Source: Avidesulfovibrio sp964369685
Lineage (GTDB): Bacteria; Desulfobacterota; Desulfovibrionia; Desulfovibrionales; Desulfovibrionaceae
Direction: 5' to 3'
Assembly: GCA_964369685.1 (NCBI GenBank)
Contig: CAYJFB010000003.1
Span: 76,283 to 140,282, forward strand
Length of the DNA: 64,000 nt
Shown: one piece after another, positions 36,348-45,958 of the stretch
How the letters are laid out: every line of letters starts with the position of its first letter
Numbering within the stretch: position 1 is the stretch's first letter
Program-made: the position numbers and the translations under genes
The notes under the pieces: generated by a model
The model's input: only the letters and a program-made list of their open reading frames with translations
Databases searched by the model: none
What the model was told of the DNA's origin: nothing

Positions 36348-37184
36348 ATGCAAAACACACCCGTTTATACAATGGGCATTCCTTTTGTTGTCGGACATCG
36401 CGGTGCGCGCGGACACGCTCCGGAAAACACGCTGTCGGCTGCCCGTTTGGCGCAAAGCCAAGGTGCACAGATGTGGGAATTGGATGTCTCATATACAAAA
36501 GATCGACAATTGGTTGTCATACATGACGACACCTTGGTTCGTACAACCAATGTTCAAAAACGTTTCCCCGGGCGAGATACATACCGAGTGTGTGATTTTA
36601 CCCTTGAAGAAGTCCAAACACTTGATGCAGGATCATGGTATTTGGAAACGGATCCTTTTGGTTGTTTGGCAACCGAAGAGATTCCTCATTCAGAAGCACA
36701 AAATTTTGTGGATTTGAAGGTACCTACATTAGCGGAAGCCCTTTCATTAACAAAAAATCTCAATTGGTTGGTTAATGTTGAAATAAAAGATCACAGCCTG
36801 TTGATCGGTCACAAAAGCGTCACAGAAGATGTTATAGCGTGTGTGTGTTCATTGGGTATGGAACCACGTGTTTTGCTTTCTTCTTTTCAACACACCTACC
36901 TGCGTGAAGCCAAAAAACTCTTGCCTTCTTTGCCTACGGCAGCGTTGGTTGAAGACACTCGCCCGAAAGATCCCTTGCAACTGTGTCGAGAACTGGAAGT
37001 GATGGCCTATCACCCAGGCAGAGAGATTGTTACTCGAGATGATGTGCGTGTATTGCGGCAGGCAGGGTTTGCCGTCAATGTCTGGACGGTCAATGATATG
37101 GACGAGGCAAAACAGCTGATTGCAGATGGAGTTACGGGCATCATTACCGATTTCCCCGCAGCCTGTTTGGCGGCGTTGAAATAA
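36348..37184 (+). CDS. ugpQ: Glycerophosphodiester phosphodiesterase (UgpQ type)
   Basis: A 278-residue cytoplasmic GDPD that splits glycerophosphodiesters into sn-glycerol 3-phosphate and alcohol. Catalytic motifs are GHRGARGHAPENTLSA (His17, with Glu downstream), WELDV and VIHDDTLVRTT. An insertion (LETDPFGCLATEEIPHSEAQNFV, residues about 103-125) precedes KVPTLAEAL. There is no signal peptide, so the substrate must be imported or made inside. It precedes ugpB on the same strand by 150 bases, which suggests a shared glycerophosphodiester pathway. Confidence 0.9.
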   Translation: MQNTPVYTMGIPFVVGHRGARGHAPENTLSAARLAQSQGAQMWELDVSYTKDRQLVVIHDDTLVRTTNVQKRFPGRDTYRVCDFTLEEVQTLDAGSWYLETDPFGCLATEEIPHSEAQNFVDLKVPTLAEALSLTKNLNWLVNVEIKDHSLLIGHKSVTEDVIACVCSLGMEPRVLLSSFQHTYLREAKKLLPSLPTAALVEDTRPKDPLQLCRELEVMAYHPGREIVTRDDVRVLRQAGFAVNVWTVNDMDEAKQLIADGVTGIITDFPAACLAALK

Positions 37185-37334
37185 AAGATTCGATGTGTAT
37201 AAAGGCTTTATTTTTTTAAGGAGTGACACTTTTTGTGATTATGGAGAAAGAAACATGTGTTTGCAATATAGTTGCTTTTAACTGTTTTCTGAATCGTAGA
37301 GCAAAATGTCACTTACAACCTGACAGGAGTTTTT

Positions 37335-38645
37335 ATGCGTGTATATCGTTTTTTGTTGTTGTTTGCTGCCGTATTGTTTGTTGCCATGCCCGTGCATGCC
37401 AAAACAACAATCACGTTTTGGCATGGTATGGGCGGTGAACTGGGAGAAATAACCGATACCATCATTAGTGATTTTAACGCTTCACAACCCGAGTATGAAG
37501 TCAAAGGCGTATACAAAGGCAATTATGATGAAGCCATGACTGCAGCCATTGCGGCTTTTCGCGCTAAACAACATCCTAATTTAATTCAAATTTTTGAAGT
37601 CGGGACAACCAGCATGATGTCTGCAAAAGGTGCCATTCGTCCCGTTTATGAAATCATGGCTGAAGCAGGCACACCTATTGATTCGGTCGAGTTCTTGCCC
37701 GCTGTTGCCAGCTACTACTCAAGCCGTGACGGTAAACTCATGGCCATGCCTTTTAATGCCTCTACAACAGTGTTGTATTATAATAAAGATGCGATTGAAA
37801 AAGTGGGCGGTAAGCTCGAAGAATTGCGTACATGGCCCGGAGTGGCTGAATTAGCTCGTAAAATTAAAAATGGTGGTGCTGCCAAATATGGCGTGGTTTC
37901 CGGTTGGCAATCGTGGGTTCAGCTTGAAAGTTTTTCTGCTTGGCACAATGTGCCCTTTGCATCTAAAGAAAATGGTTTTGGCGGACTTGATACCGAATTG
38001 AGTTTTAACGGATCTTTACAGGTCAAACATATTGATTTTCTTTCAACGTTGATGAAAGAAGAGTTGATGGTTTATGTCGGTCGTAAATCAGAAGCGATCA
38101 ACACATTTACTGCAGGTGAAGCCGCCATATTGATGAATTCTTCAGGCTCTTATGCCTCGGTTAAAGCGGGTGCCAAGTTTGATTGGGGCGTGGCCTTATT
38201 GCCTTATTGGCCTGATGCGGAAGGCGCACCGTATAATACTGTGATCGGCGGTGCCGCTATTTGGGCGATGGCAGGACACAGTAAAGAAGCAGAAAAAGGT
38301 TCTGCCGCATTCTTAAATTATCTTCTGAAGCCTGAAGTGCAAGCCAAATTCCACCAAGATACAGGTTATGTTCCCGTGACGATGGAAGGCTATGAGCTCA
38401 CCAAATCTCAAGGTTTTTATGAGAAAAATCCGGGAACAGATATTGCTGTGAAAGCACTTTCTGATAACAAACCGACCATCAATACACTCGGTTTGCGCCT
38501 TGGTAATTTTGTGCAAATTCGTAATATCGTTGATGAAGAACTTGAATCTGTATGGTCAGGTGAAAAAACAGCGCAAAAAGCACTCGACGATGCCGTTAAA
38601 CGCGGTAATAATGAATTGCGCCGTTTTGAACGTGCCAATAAGTAA
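37335..38645 (+). CDS. ugpB: sn-Glycerol-3-phosphate ABC transporter binding protein UgpB
   Basis: A 436-residue periplasmic family 1 binding protein. Signal peptide ends at about residue 22 (VHA-K). Segments TITFWHGMGGELGE, YKGNYDEAMTAAIAAFRA, HPNLIQIFEVGT, MPFNASTTVLYYNKDA, GYVPVT and YEKNPGTDIAVKAL are characteristic of UgpB. It would bind glycerol 3-phosphate or glycerophosphocholine. Ribosome site AGGAG before the ATG. The permease and ATPase genes (ugpA, ugpE, ugpC) do not follow; the next gene is ettA on the other strand. Confidence 0.92.
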   Translation: MRVYRFLLLFAAVLFVAMPVHAKTTITFWHGMGGELGEITDTIISDFNASQPEYEVKGVYKGNYDEAMTAAIAAFRAKQHPNLIQIFEVGTTSMMSAKGAIRPVYEIMAEAGTPIDSVEFLPAVASYYSSRDGKLMAMPFNASTTVLYYNKDAIEKVGGKLEELRTWPGVAELARKIKNGGAAKYGVVSGWQSWVQLESFSAWHNVPFASKENGFGGLDTELSFNGSLQVKHIDFLSTLMKEELMVYVGRKSEAINTFTAGEAAILMNSSGSYASVKAGAKFDWGVALLPYWPDAEGAPYNTVIGGAAIWAMAGHSKEAEKGSAAFLNYLLKPEVQAKFHQDTGYVPVTMEGYELTKSQGFYEKNPGTDIAVKALSDNKPTINTLGLRLGNFVQIRNIVDEELESVWSGEKTAQKALDDAVKRGNNELRRFERANK

Positions 38646-38649
38646 AGTC

Positions 38650-38736
38650 TTTTTTCTGGGGGAATACATTCCCCCAGACCCTTTGTCGCTACAGCGTATT
38701 CAAAACGCGAAAAAAAACGCGTTTTTTTTGGCTGTA
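38650..38736 (-). repeat. Double-hairpin repeat after ettA
   Basis: On the minus strand: first an outer pair TACAGC/GCTGTA (38690-38695, 38731-38736) enclosing the 20-base palindrome of As, CGCG and Ts at 38710-38729. Then AGGGTCTGGGGGAAT, GT, ATTCCCCCAG and AAAAAAG. It has the same order of parts as 31596-31680 and 35263-35346. It lies between convergent ugpB and ettA. Confidence 0.7.
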
Positions 38737-38769
38737 AAATCGCGTTGCTGATTGTATAGCAATGAGATT

Positions 38770-40452
38770 TTAACGAGTCAGTTTGCGGAATTTAAGGCGC
38801 TGAGGTTGATCGGCATCTTTGCCGAGGCGTTTTTTACGATCGGCCTCATAATCGGAATAGTTTCCTTCAAAAAAGAGCACGTCCGAGTCGCCTTCAAAAG
38901 CCAAGATATGTGTGGCAAGGCGATCCAAAAACCAACGATCATGGCTGATGACCAATACTGTACCCGCAAAATTGTCTATACCGTCTTCAAGCGCACGCAT
39001 CGTATTGACATCAAGATCGTTTGTTGGTTCGTCAAGCAACAAAACGTTGGCGCCTGATTTCAGCATCCTTGCCAGATGCAAGCGATTGCGTTCACCGCCT
39101 GAGAGCACATCCACTTTTTTCTGTTGATCTTGTCCCGCAAAATTAAAACGTGAGCAATAGGCGCGTGCGTTGATTTCACGTGTTCCGAGTTTGATAACTT
39201 CGGCACCGTCACTGATAAGCTCATAGACGGTTTTTCCGGGGGTGAGTGATTCACGGTTTTGATCCACATACGCCAGCGTTACGGTTTCACCGATATTCAG
39301 TATTCCGGAGTCGGGTTTTTCTTGATCGGCCAGCATCTTAAATAATGTTGATTTACCGGCACCGTTTGGACCTATGATCCCAACAACTGCACCTGGAGGA
39401 ATGATGAAATTCATCTTTTCCATCAACAATTTGTCACCCATGGATTTACTGAGATCAAGACTTTCAAAAACCTTTTTACCCAAGCGTGGTCCAGGGGGAA
39501 TATAAATTTCTAAATCTTTGGCGCGTTTTTCACTTTCATGACTGAGCATGGCTTCATAAGCGTTGATGCGTGCTTTGCCTTTGGCATGACGTCCCTTCGG
39601 AGACATACGAATCCATTCCAATTCGCGAGCCAACGTTTTACGACGTTCGTCTTCGGCACGATCTTCTTGTTCAAGACGTTTTTCTTTTTGCTCCAACCAT
39701 GAAGAATAATTTCCTTTCCAAGGAATACCACGACCTCGGTCAAGTTCAAGAATCCAACCCGCCGCATTATCAAGAAAATAGCGATCGTGGGTTACGGCAA
39801 TGACTGTACCGGGGAAATTTTGTAAAAAGCGTTCAAGCCAAGCTACAGATTCGGCATCAAGGTGGTTTGTGGGCTCATCAAGCAACAAAATATCGGGATT
39901 TTGCAATAACAAACGGCACAGCGCAACACGACGTCGTTCACCGCCGGAAATAACCGAAACGGGCGTGTCCGCAGGCGGACAACGCAACGCGTCCATAGCC
40001 ATATCGAGACGAGCATCAAGATCCCAAGCACCTTTATTGTCCATTTGTTCTTGGACTTGGCTTTGACGTTCAATCAAAGCATCCATTTCATCAGGTTCCA
40101 TGGGTTCGGCAAATTTGGCGTTGATGGCTTCAAATTCTTTAAGCAAATCAACGATATCTTGAACGCCTTCTTCAACCACTTCACGCACGGTGCGTGTTTC
40201 GTTCAACAACGGCTCTTGTTCAAGATAGCCAATGGTATGACCCGGTGCCAAAACCGTTTTGCCTTCAAACGCTTCATCTACACCCGCTAAAATTTTTAAC
40301 AGCGAGGATTTACCTGAACCGTTCAGGCCAAGCACACCGATCTTGGCTCCATAAAAATATGAAAGCGAAATGTCTTTAAGCACTTCGCGTTGTCCGTGAC
40401 GTTTACTGACACGAATCATGGAATAAATAATTTTATCTGCTTCAACAGCCAT
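38770..40452 (-). CDS. ettA: Energy-dependent translational throttle protein EttA (ABC-F)
   Basis: A 560-residue ABC-F ATPase that binds the ribosomal E site and gates entry into elongation according to ADP/ATP. Cassette 1: Walker A GLNGSGKSS, signature ISGGERRR, Walker B ILLLDEPTNHLD, and an arm region. Cassette 2: GPNGAGKST, LSGGERNR, VLLLDEPTNDLD. The EttA-specific N-terminus (YSMIRVSKRHGQREVLKDI) and GAWDLD region support the subfamily. Start ATG behind GGAG. Single gene on the minus strand. Confidence 0.93.
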   Translation of the reverse strand: MAVEADKIIYSMIRVSKRHGQREVLKDISLSYFYGAKIGVLGLNGSGKSSLLKILAGVDEAFEGKTVLAPGHTIGYLEQEPLLNETRTVREVVEEGVQDIVDLLKEFEAINAKFAEPMEPDEMDALIERQSQVQEQMDNKGAWDLDARLDMAMDALRCPPADTPVSVISGGERRRVALCRLLLQNPDILLLDEPTNHLDAESVAWLERFLQNFPGTVIAVTHDRYFLDNAAGWILELDRGRGIPWKGNYSSWLEQKEKRLEQEDRAEDERRKTLARELEWIRMSPKGRHAKGKARINAYEAMLSHESEKRAKDLEIYIPPGPRLGKKVFESLDLSKSMGDKLLMEKMNFIIPPGAVVGIIGPNGAGKSTLFKMLADQEKPDSGILNIGETVTLAYVDQNRESLTPGKTVYELISDGAEVIKLGTREINARAYCSRFNFAGQDQQKKVDVLSGGERNRLHLARMLKSGANVLLLDEPTNDLDVNTMRALEDGIDNFAGTVLVISHDRWFLDRLATHILAFEGDSDVLFFEGNYSDYEADRKKRLGKDADQPQRLKFRKLTR

Positions 40453-40625
40453 GCTTGCTCCTGCACGAAAAACCCTGATAATCAGGCGTGGTTAAAGAAA
40501 AAACGAGACAGGTGACACTTACATACATATTTTCTATCTCAAAAAATATGTATTTTTATTGCAAAAATAGTCATTCTTGCATTTATTGATGTAAACATCA
40601 ACTCATCTCTCCAAGATAATACAGC

Positions 40626-43076
40626 TTAATCGAACAGACCGGGTATTTCAACCATTAAGGAATAGCTTCGTTCATAATTGTCATAACGATATTCGGCAAT
40701 CAAACGATAGCATTGATCAGAAAAAATCACGCGTGCACTCTGTTCATAGGCTTCACCAAATGTTTTTGTTCCTTCCAACAGATTGCGTCGATCCATAAGC
40801 TCAACACTCCATTGCGGAGAAAACGTGATTGATAATGTGTTGAGCCAATAGCGTGTTGGATTGGACAACACCACATTATTTTCATGACCATAACTCACAA
40901 GTCTTCGATAATCATAGGCGTCTGTACGATAATCAAATCCGGTTGTCCATGAAAAACGACTTGGAACAAACACGTTAAAGCCGAGGTTTGCGCGTGTTAT
41001 TTCTGCATCATACGGTGAAACGTAGAGTTTGTTAAACAGCGATGCCCACGAAACAAGATGCAAATCAAGCTCTGAATAGATATCTTGAAACGGACGGCGG
41101 GGAAACAGATTCAAGTAGTCAGTGCGTGTGGCTTCGTTGAAATCATAGCCCCATTCGATTTTCCAACGTGCCAAGTCGATATAGGTGTAGTTGAGGGTTG
41201 TTTGTGTCGGATCTTGCTCAACGGCAACAACCTTTCCGTTTTTTTGTGTAAAAATGTTGGTGAAGGACCAGGTTAATTCATTTTGTGGCAAGATGCGATC
41301 ACTGTCTGTATAAAACGGATTGTTTTCTTGATTGATATGCGAAATATATTGATAACGAATGTTTGATTGTACTTCATGACGTAAGGCCACGTTTGCGGCA
41401 TCACCTGCCTGACGGGTTTTACTCTCAAGCGCGGCACTGTCTGCAAAATGCCAAACTCTAGAGGCGACGGTATAGCCGGAAATGTCAAGATCAGGTAAGA
41501 AGCGAGTCTGATTGTATTGCGGTGGGCTACCGCCTGAATCCAGATTTAAAGGACTGTTGTCTGATGTTGAAGTGTTGGTATACCATGTTTGTCGCAAGCC
41601 CAAAGAGCCAATAAAAGAAAACAGCCCTAAATCAAGTGGGACAGAAATTTTTGGATACACTTCGTTGCGAAAGCCTGAAGTTCCCGATTGGCGATGCATA
41701 TATGCTGAGGTTGCAAATCCTTCGAGTTCTAAAGGCAGTTCTGAAAAGATTCTGCCTTTATAGAGAAATGCACTGACATTTGGCAATTCTTGCACCAATG
41801 TGTCTGTGGACGTGTTTCCGTGTCCGAGAGCGGGGTTTTGTTCATAACGAAAACCGGCATAAAGACTTGCACGTTGCCATTCTTTAAAAAGTAACGCTTC
41901 GGAAATTCGATTTTGATCGTCTTCGGCGATATCACGACCAAATAATGCAAACATTTCATTGCGTGAACGTTCAAAGCCCATTGGTCCTGTATTGAACTCA
42001 CGTAAATAATTCTGATCTGACGTGTAGTCAATATTGATTCGATATTGCCACCCGGAAGAACCAAAGAAACCGTCGCTCATGCCTCGAACCCAAAAACGTT
42101 CTTGATTTGTGCGCAATAACCCCGCATTGAATAAATCACTGCCCGGCGCGGTGATGCTTTCAGAATCATAAAAACCTGAAGCGGCGAACCACGTTTTTTC
42201 ACCGTTAAAAGGGTGTGAGCGATATTCAAAACCGGGCATGAAACCGCGTTCAGACATCACCCCTGCGTAAAAAGTGATATCACGGCTTTCGTCAAGTACC
42301 CAATAATAGGGTTGTGTATAATATACGCCACGTTTTGTACCGATACCGTAATCAGGTACCAGCAGACCCGATTGTCGTGTTGTTTTCGCAGGCAGAATAA
42401 GAAATGGTGTATAAAAAAAAGTGTGATCTTTTATTTGCAAATCCGAATGATAGAGTTGGGCATAGCCGTCAATTTCAACGATCACTTCTTGTGCGCTTAC
42501 AGACCATGCAGGCACATCGGTGTCACAGGTTGTGACTTTGGCATTTTTAAAAGTATAGCGATCACCACGATGCTTGACAATTTCTTGCCCTTTAAAATAG
42601 GTATGTTGCCCTTCAATAAACACATCACCGTCAACCAACCAACCCGTTTGCGAACGCAAATCAAATTCAGCTTCCTTGGCGCGGATATCATCTCGCCCAA
42701 GCCGCACAAACACATTTCCATGCAAATATACCCAATCTGTTTCTGCAAAATACCGTGCAAAATCAGCCTTGAGGACATCGTTGCCTCGTGTTAAAATCAC
42801 AGCACCTTCAGCTTCGACAATGGCATTGCCATTTAATGTTGAAACTTTGTCTGCCGTAAGATGCCATTGTTGATCCGGTTGGGGTTGTTCTTGCAGCGGT
42901 TCAAGTTCGTCTGTCAGCGGCGTAAACACAAACGTAGGTAACGCTGTTTGTTCGGCGATAGCGTATTGCAACGTGCTTGTCAGAAAAAGGCAATAAAAAA
43001 CCACTAAAGTACAACCAAAAAAGAACAATCGCCGAAGGCATTGAATATGCTGTAACAGACAAGATTTTATAGACAT
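40626..43076 (-). CDS. lptD: LPS-assembly outer-membrane protein LptD
   Basis: An 816-residue outer-membrane protein that inserts lipopolysaccharide with LptE. The N-terminal signal is long (cleavage near residue 41, AIA-EQ). A periplasmic OstA/jellyroll domain follows (WHLTADKVSTLNGNAIVEAEGAV...). Then comes the beta-barrel with LLVPDYGIGTKRGVYYTQPYYW. The mature protein has only two cysteines, TTCDTD (about residue 183) and DQCYR near the end; these match the E. coli inter-domain disulfide positions (Cys173 and Cys724/725), while the Cys31 equivalent is absent. Divergent from alr. Confidence 0.93.
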   Translation of the reverse strand: MSIKSCLLQHIQCLRRLFFFGCTLVVFYCLFLTSTLQYAIAEQTALPTFVFTPLTDELEPLQEQPQPDQQWHLTADKVSTLNGNAIVEAEGAVILTRGNDVLKADFARYFAETDWVYLHGNVFVRLGRDDIRAKEAEFDLRSQTGWLVDGDVFIEGQHTYFKGQEIVKHRGDRYTFKNAKVTTCDTDVPAWSVSAQEVIVEIDGYAQLYHSDLQIKDHTFFYTPFLILPAKTTRQSGLLVPDYGIGTKRGVYYTQPYYWVLDESRDITFYAGVMSERGFMPGFEYRSHPFNGEKTWFAASGFYDSESITAPGSDLFNAGLLRTNQERFWVRGMSDGFFGSSGWQYRINIDYTSDQNYLREFNTGPMGFERSRNEMFALFGRDIAEDDQNRISEALLFKEWQRASLYAGFRYEQNPALGHGNTSTDTLVQELPNVSAFLYKGRIFSELPLELEGFATSAYMHRQSGTSGFRNEVYPKISVPLDLGLFSFIGSLGLRQTWYTNTSTSDNSPLNLDSGGSPPQYNQTRFLPDLDISGYTVASRVWHFADSAALESKTRQAGDAANVALRHEVQSNIRYQYISHINQENNPFYTDSDRILPQNELTWSFTNIFTQKNGKVVAVEQDPTQTTLNYTYIDLARWKIEWGYDFNEATRTDYLNLFPRRPFQDIYSELDLHLVSWASLFNKLYVSPYDAEITRANLGFNVFVPSRFSWTTGFDYRTDAYDYRRLVSYGHENNVVLSNPTRYWLNTLSITFSPQWSVELMDRRNLLEGTKTFGEAYEQSARVIFSDQCYRLIAEYRYDNYERSYSLMVEIPGLFD

Positions 43077-43561
43077 AATGTACCAATGTTTTTACAATTT
43101 TATATTTTTTACATATTAAAAACGGACACAAACCAAATTGTAAAAAACTCAAGATTTACAGGATAGTTGAAGGACACACGATTGTTCTCCTGAAGGGCAG
43201 AAGATTGTTCTTTAGTTGACAGAATAGGTATTTTCCATAAGCTTTTTGTTGGCAGTAAAAAGTCTCTTTGAACAATTTCAAGATACAATTCGGCGGTGAT
43301 GGTGCAAGAACGCCTTTATGTGTTTTGTCAAGAAGGATAAATGGGTTTTGGAGCCATGTTCCCATATAAAATATATTCGAAAAAAGACATAATCTTGATG
43401 ACAACACAAACGAAAAGAACAAGTTGGATAACCTGTCTCGGAATCTGCAAGAAGCAATACATCTACTCACAAAAATGCATATATCATAAAAAGGTGTCAC
43501 ACACAACGCATAGGCGTTTTTTGGGAATTGAGTTGTATAACGGTAAGGCGGAAGAAAAATC
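43077..43561. other. Divergent intergenic region lptD/alr
   Basis: 485 bases with no credible gene: open frames here have no ribosome site and no recognisable protein. A TTGACA lies at 43216-43221, without a convincing -10 at the right distance. Promoters for both lptD and alr must lie here. Confidence 0.45.
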
Positions 43562-44689
43562 ATGAATGGAGTGCGTACAAGGGTGTGTAGCGATAGTTTG
43601 CGTAATAATATTCGCGTATTACAATCGTTTTGTCCTGAGCTGTTGCCAGTAATCAAAGCCGATGCTTACGGACACGGTCGACTTTGGGTCGCGCGTATCC
43701 TTGAAGCAGAAAATGTTACATGTATGGGCGTCGGAACGATTGGCGAAGGGATAGCCTTACGCAATGGTGGAATCCAAACAGATATTTTGGCAATGCTTGG
43801 TGCCTTTGCAATGACAGATGTCAAGCGTGCCGCCGAACATAATATCATCCTTCTCATTCATTCATTCGAAACATTGATGTGGGCTTGTTCGTGTGAGTAT
43901 CCTTTGAAAATTGCCGTTAAATTTGACACGGGCATGTCTCGTTTGGGCTTTACAGACAAAGAATTACCCTTAGTCCTCAAACGCATACAGCAAAGCCCGC
44001 ACCTCCAGCCGATGTTTTTTATATCGCATTTGGCTGCGGCCGACGATTCCGCGCAAGACGCAATCACACGCAACCAAGGCCGCTATTTTTTTGAAGCCGC
44101 CGCGGCATTTAAGGCGGCTTTTCCGATGTTACGCACCAGCCTTGGCAATTCTACAGGACTTCTTCATTGGAATGAACTTTGTGATACACACAATGACTTA
44201 CCGCCATATGCAGGTGATGTTTTACGTCCGGGATTGATTCTTTATGGACTCGATCCGTATTATGGTACGCCAAGAGCACAAAAACGCGGTGTCTTTAAAC
44301 CTGTTATGGAAGTTTGGGCACCGATTGTCAGTGTGCGCGAGCTTGCGGCAGGCGATCGAGTGAGCTACGGCGGCACGTTTACCGCTCCACAGAATATGCG
44401 GCTTGCAATTGTTGCGGCAGGGTATGCCGACGGACTGCATCGTCAACTTTCTGGGATCGGTGAACTTTGTATCCGGGGTTTGCGTGCTCCTATTTTAGGA
44501 CGAATCTGTATGCAAATGACTATGGTCGATGTCACGCATATTCCACAGGCTGTTGTCGGTGATCCTGCATGGTTGATTGGCGGCGACGGTATAGGGTGTG
44601 TGAGCGCTTATGAGCTGGCCTCTTGGGCACAAACCATTCCATATGAAATATTGTGTGCACTTGGTGCGAATCCTCACGAAGAATATTGA
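43562..44689 (+). CDS. alr: Alanine racemase
   Basis: A 375-residue fold-type III PLP enzyme that interconverts L- and D-alanine for peptidoglycan. The PLP lysine is K32 in VIKADAYGHG. The second base Tyr is in RVSYGGTF. FDTGMSRLGF, LGNSTG (usually H/NSA) and GRICMQMTMVD complete the family pattern. Start ATG behind CGGAAG. It stands alone on the plus strand, divergent from lptD. Confidence 0.94.
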   Translation: MNGVRTRVCSDSLRNNIRVLQSFCPELLPVIKADAYGHGRLWVARILEAENVTCMGVGTIGEGIALRNGGIQTDILAMLGAFAMTDVKRAAEHNIILLIHSFETLMWACSCEYPLKIAVKFDTGMSRLGFTDKELPLVLKRIQQSPHLQPMFFISHLAAADDSAQDAITRNQGRYFFEAAAAFKAAFPMLRTSLGNSTGLLHWNELCDTHNDLPPYAGDVLRPGLILYGLDPYYGTPRAQKRGVFKPVMEVWAPIVSVRELAAGDRVSYGGTFTAPQNMRLAIVAAGYADGLHRQLSGIGELCIRGLRAPILGRICMQMTMVDVTHIPQAVVGDPAWLIGGDGIGCVSAYELASWAQTIPYEILCALGANPHEEY

Positions 44690-44895
44690 AATATGCGTGT
44701 GTTGCAAAGAACGTTTTTTGTTCTGTAGTTGTCAGAATAAATGAACAATAACATAATCTGCATATTGTCATTTCATGGAAAAAAATGTCTTATGAATGAT
44801 TTGTATGTTTTTTCACACGATGTATCTACATTTAAAATAACGATGGACAGTGAAGAAAAAAAGTTTATTATACAATAAACATGGTCTGTATTATT

Positions 44896-44914
44896 TTATA
44901 CTGTTACAGTATAA
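44896..44914 (+). promoter_or_regulatory. Operator-like dyad upstream of dctP
   Basis: TTATACTG (44896-44903), TTA, CAGTATAA (44907-44914): an 8-bp perfect inverted repeat about 27 bases before the dctP start. It contains TATACT, which could serve as the -10 box, so a bound protein would block the promoter. Confidence 0.45.
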
Positions 44915-44940
44915 CCATCAGTTTTTTTAGGAGATGTTTG

Positions 44941-45948
44941 ATGAAACTTTCTTCAATGCTTAAAGTGGCTCTTATGGTAACCGCATTTTTCGGATTTACT
45001 GTTTCTGAATCGTTTGCTGCAAGGCCTTTGACATTGCGTTTGGGGCACCCCATGGCTCCCGGCAATAACGTTACCGTAGGTTATGAAAAGTTTAAGGCAA
45101 TTTTGGAAGAAAAAAGTGACGGTAAAATAAGACTGCGCATTTTTCCCAACTCACAGCTTGGCAATGACCGTGTAACAACTGAAGCTGCCCAAGCAGGTAC
45201 TCTTGACATGACTTCAAGTTCTACCCCTAATATGGCTTCATTTACAAAAGATTATATGGTTTTTGACTTGCCTTTTATCACTTCTCCTGCAAATCAAGAT
45301 AAATTGTATAAAGCCTTGGATGAAGGGGAACTCGGTAAGCGTTTGAGAGAAGGCGCCAATAAAATAGGCTTAGAGATCATTATGTTCTCTGAATTCGGTT
45401 ATCGTCACTTTGTTTCAACAGATAAACCGTTAAAAAGTGTTACCGATCTTGCCGGTCTGAAAGTGCGTACCACAGATTCTCCTGTTGAAGTGGACGTTGC
45501 CACATCTTTGAAAATGAACCCCGCTCCTGTTGCTTGGGGTGAAGTGTACACCGCTCTGCAACAAGGTACAGTTGATGCAGAAGGCAATACCTTCTCACTC
45601 TTGAATGACGCAAAACATACCGAAGTTTTAAAATATGCCATGAATTCAAGCCATAACTATTCTATGCATATTCTCATGATCAACAAAGAAAAATGGGATG
45701 GTTTAACTCCTGAACAGCAACAACTGATACGTGAATCGGCTAAAGAAGCTGAAGCGTGGCAACGTGCCGAATCTGTTGTGCTTGAGCAAAAAGCCTGGGA
45801 TGCTTTTAAAGAACGTGGTATTGAAATCACCATACTCGATGAAGCCGAACACGCCAAACTTCGCGAAATGACCAAACCGGTGTTTGATAAATTTGCTAAA
45901 CAGATTGACCCCAAGCTTGTTGAACTCATGCAAGCCACACAACAATAA
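44941..45948 (+). CDS. dctP: TRAP transporter solute-binding protein DctP
   Basis: A 335-residue periplasmic binding protein (DctP/TAXI-unrelated, P-subunit family). Signal peptide to about residue 26 (SFA-ARP). Family segments: LRLGHPMAPGNNVTVGYEKF, GKIRLRIFPNSQLGNDR, the ligand Arg in GLKVRTTDSPVEVD, and WGEVYTALQQGTVDAEGN. It binds an organic acid for sodium-driven uptake; C4-dicarboxylate or a related acid is likely but not proven. Start ATG behind AGGAG (44930-44934); a frame from 44881 would bury the signal. dctQM follows after a terminator. Confidence 0.92.
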   Translation: MKLSSMLKVALMVTAFFGFTVSESFAARPLTLRLGHPMAPGNNVTVGYEKFKAILEEKSDGKIRLRIFPNSQLGNDRVTTEAAQAGTLDMTSSSTPNMASFTKDYMVFDLPFITSPANQDKLYKALDEGELGKRLREGANKIGLEIIMFSEFGYRHFVSTDKPLKSVTDLAGLKVRTTDSPVEVDVATSLKMNPAPVAWGEVYTALQQGTVDAEGNTFSLLNDAKHTEVLKYAMNSSHNYSMHILMINKEKWDGLTPEQQQLIRESAKEAEAWQRAESVVLEQKAWDAFKERGIEITILDEAEHAKLREMTKPVFDKFAKQIDPKLVELMQATQQ

Positions 45949-45958
45949 CGTTTGTTCT

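Noticed and set aside
43156..43656. A long minus-strand frame of 166 codons between lptD and alr
   Set aside because: It runs antisense into alr, has no ribosome site and its translation looks like random composition.
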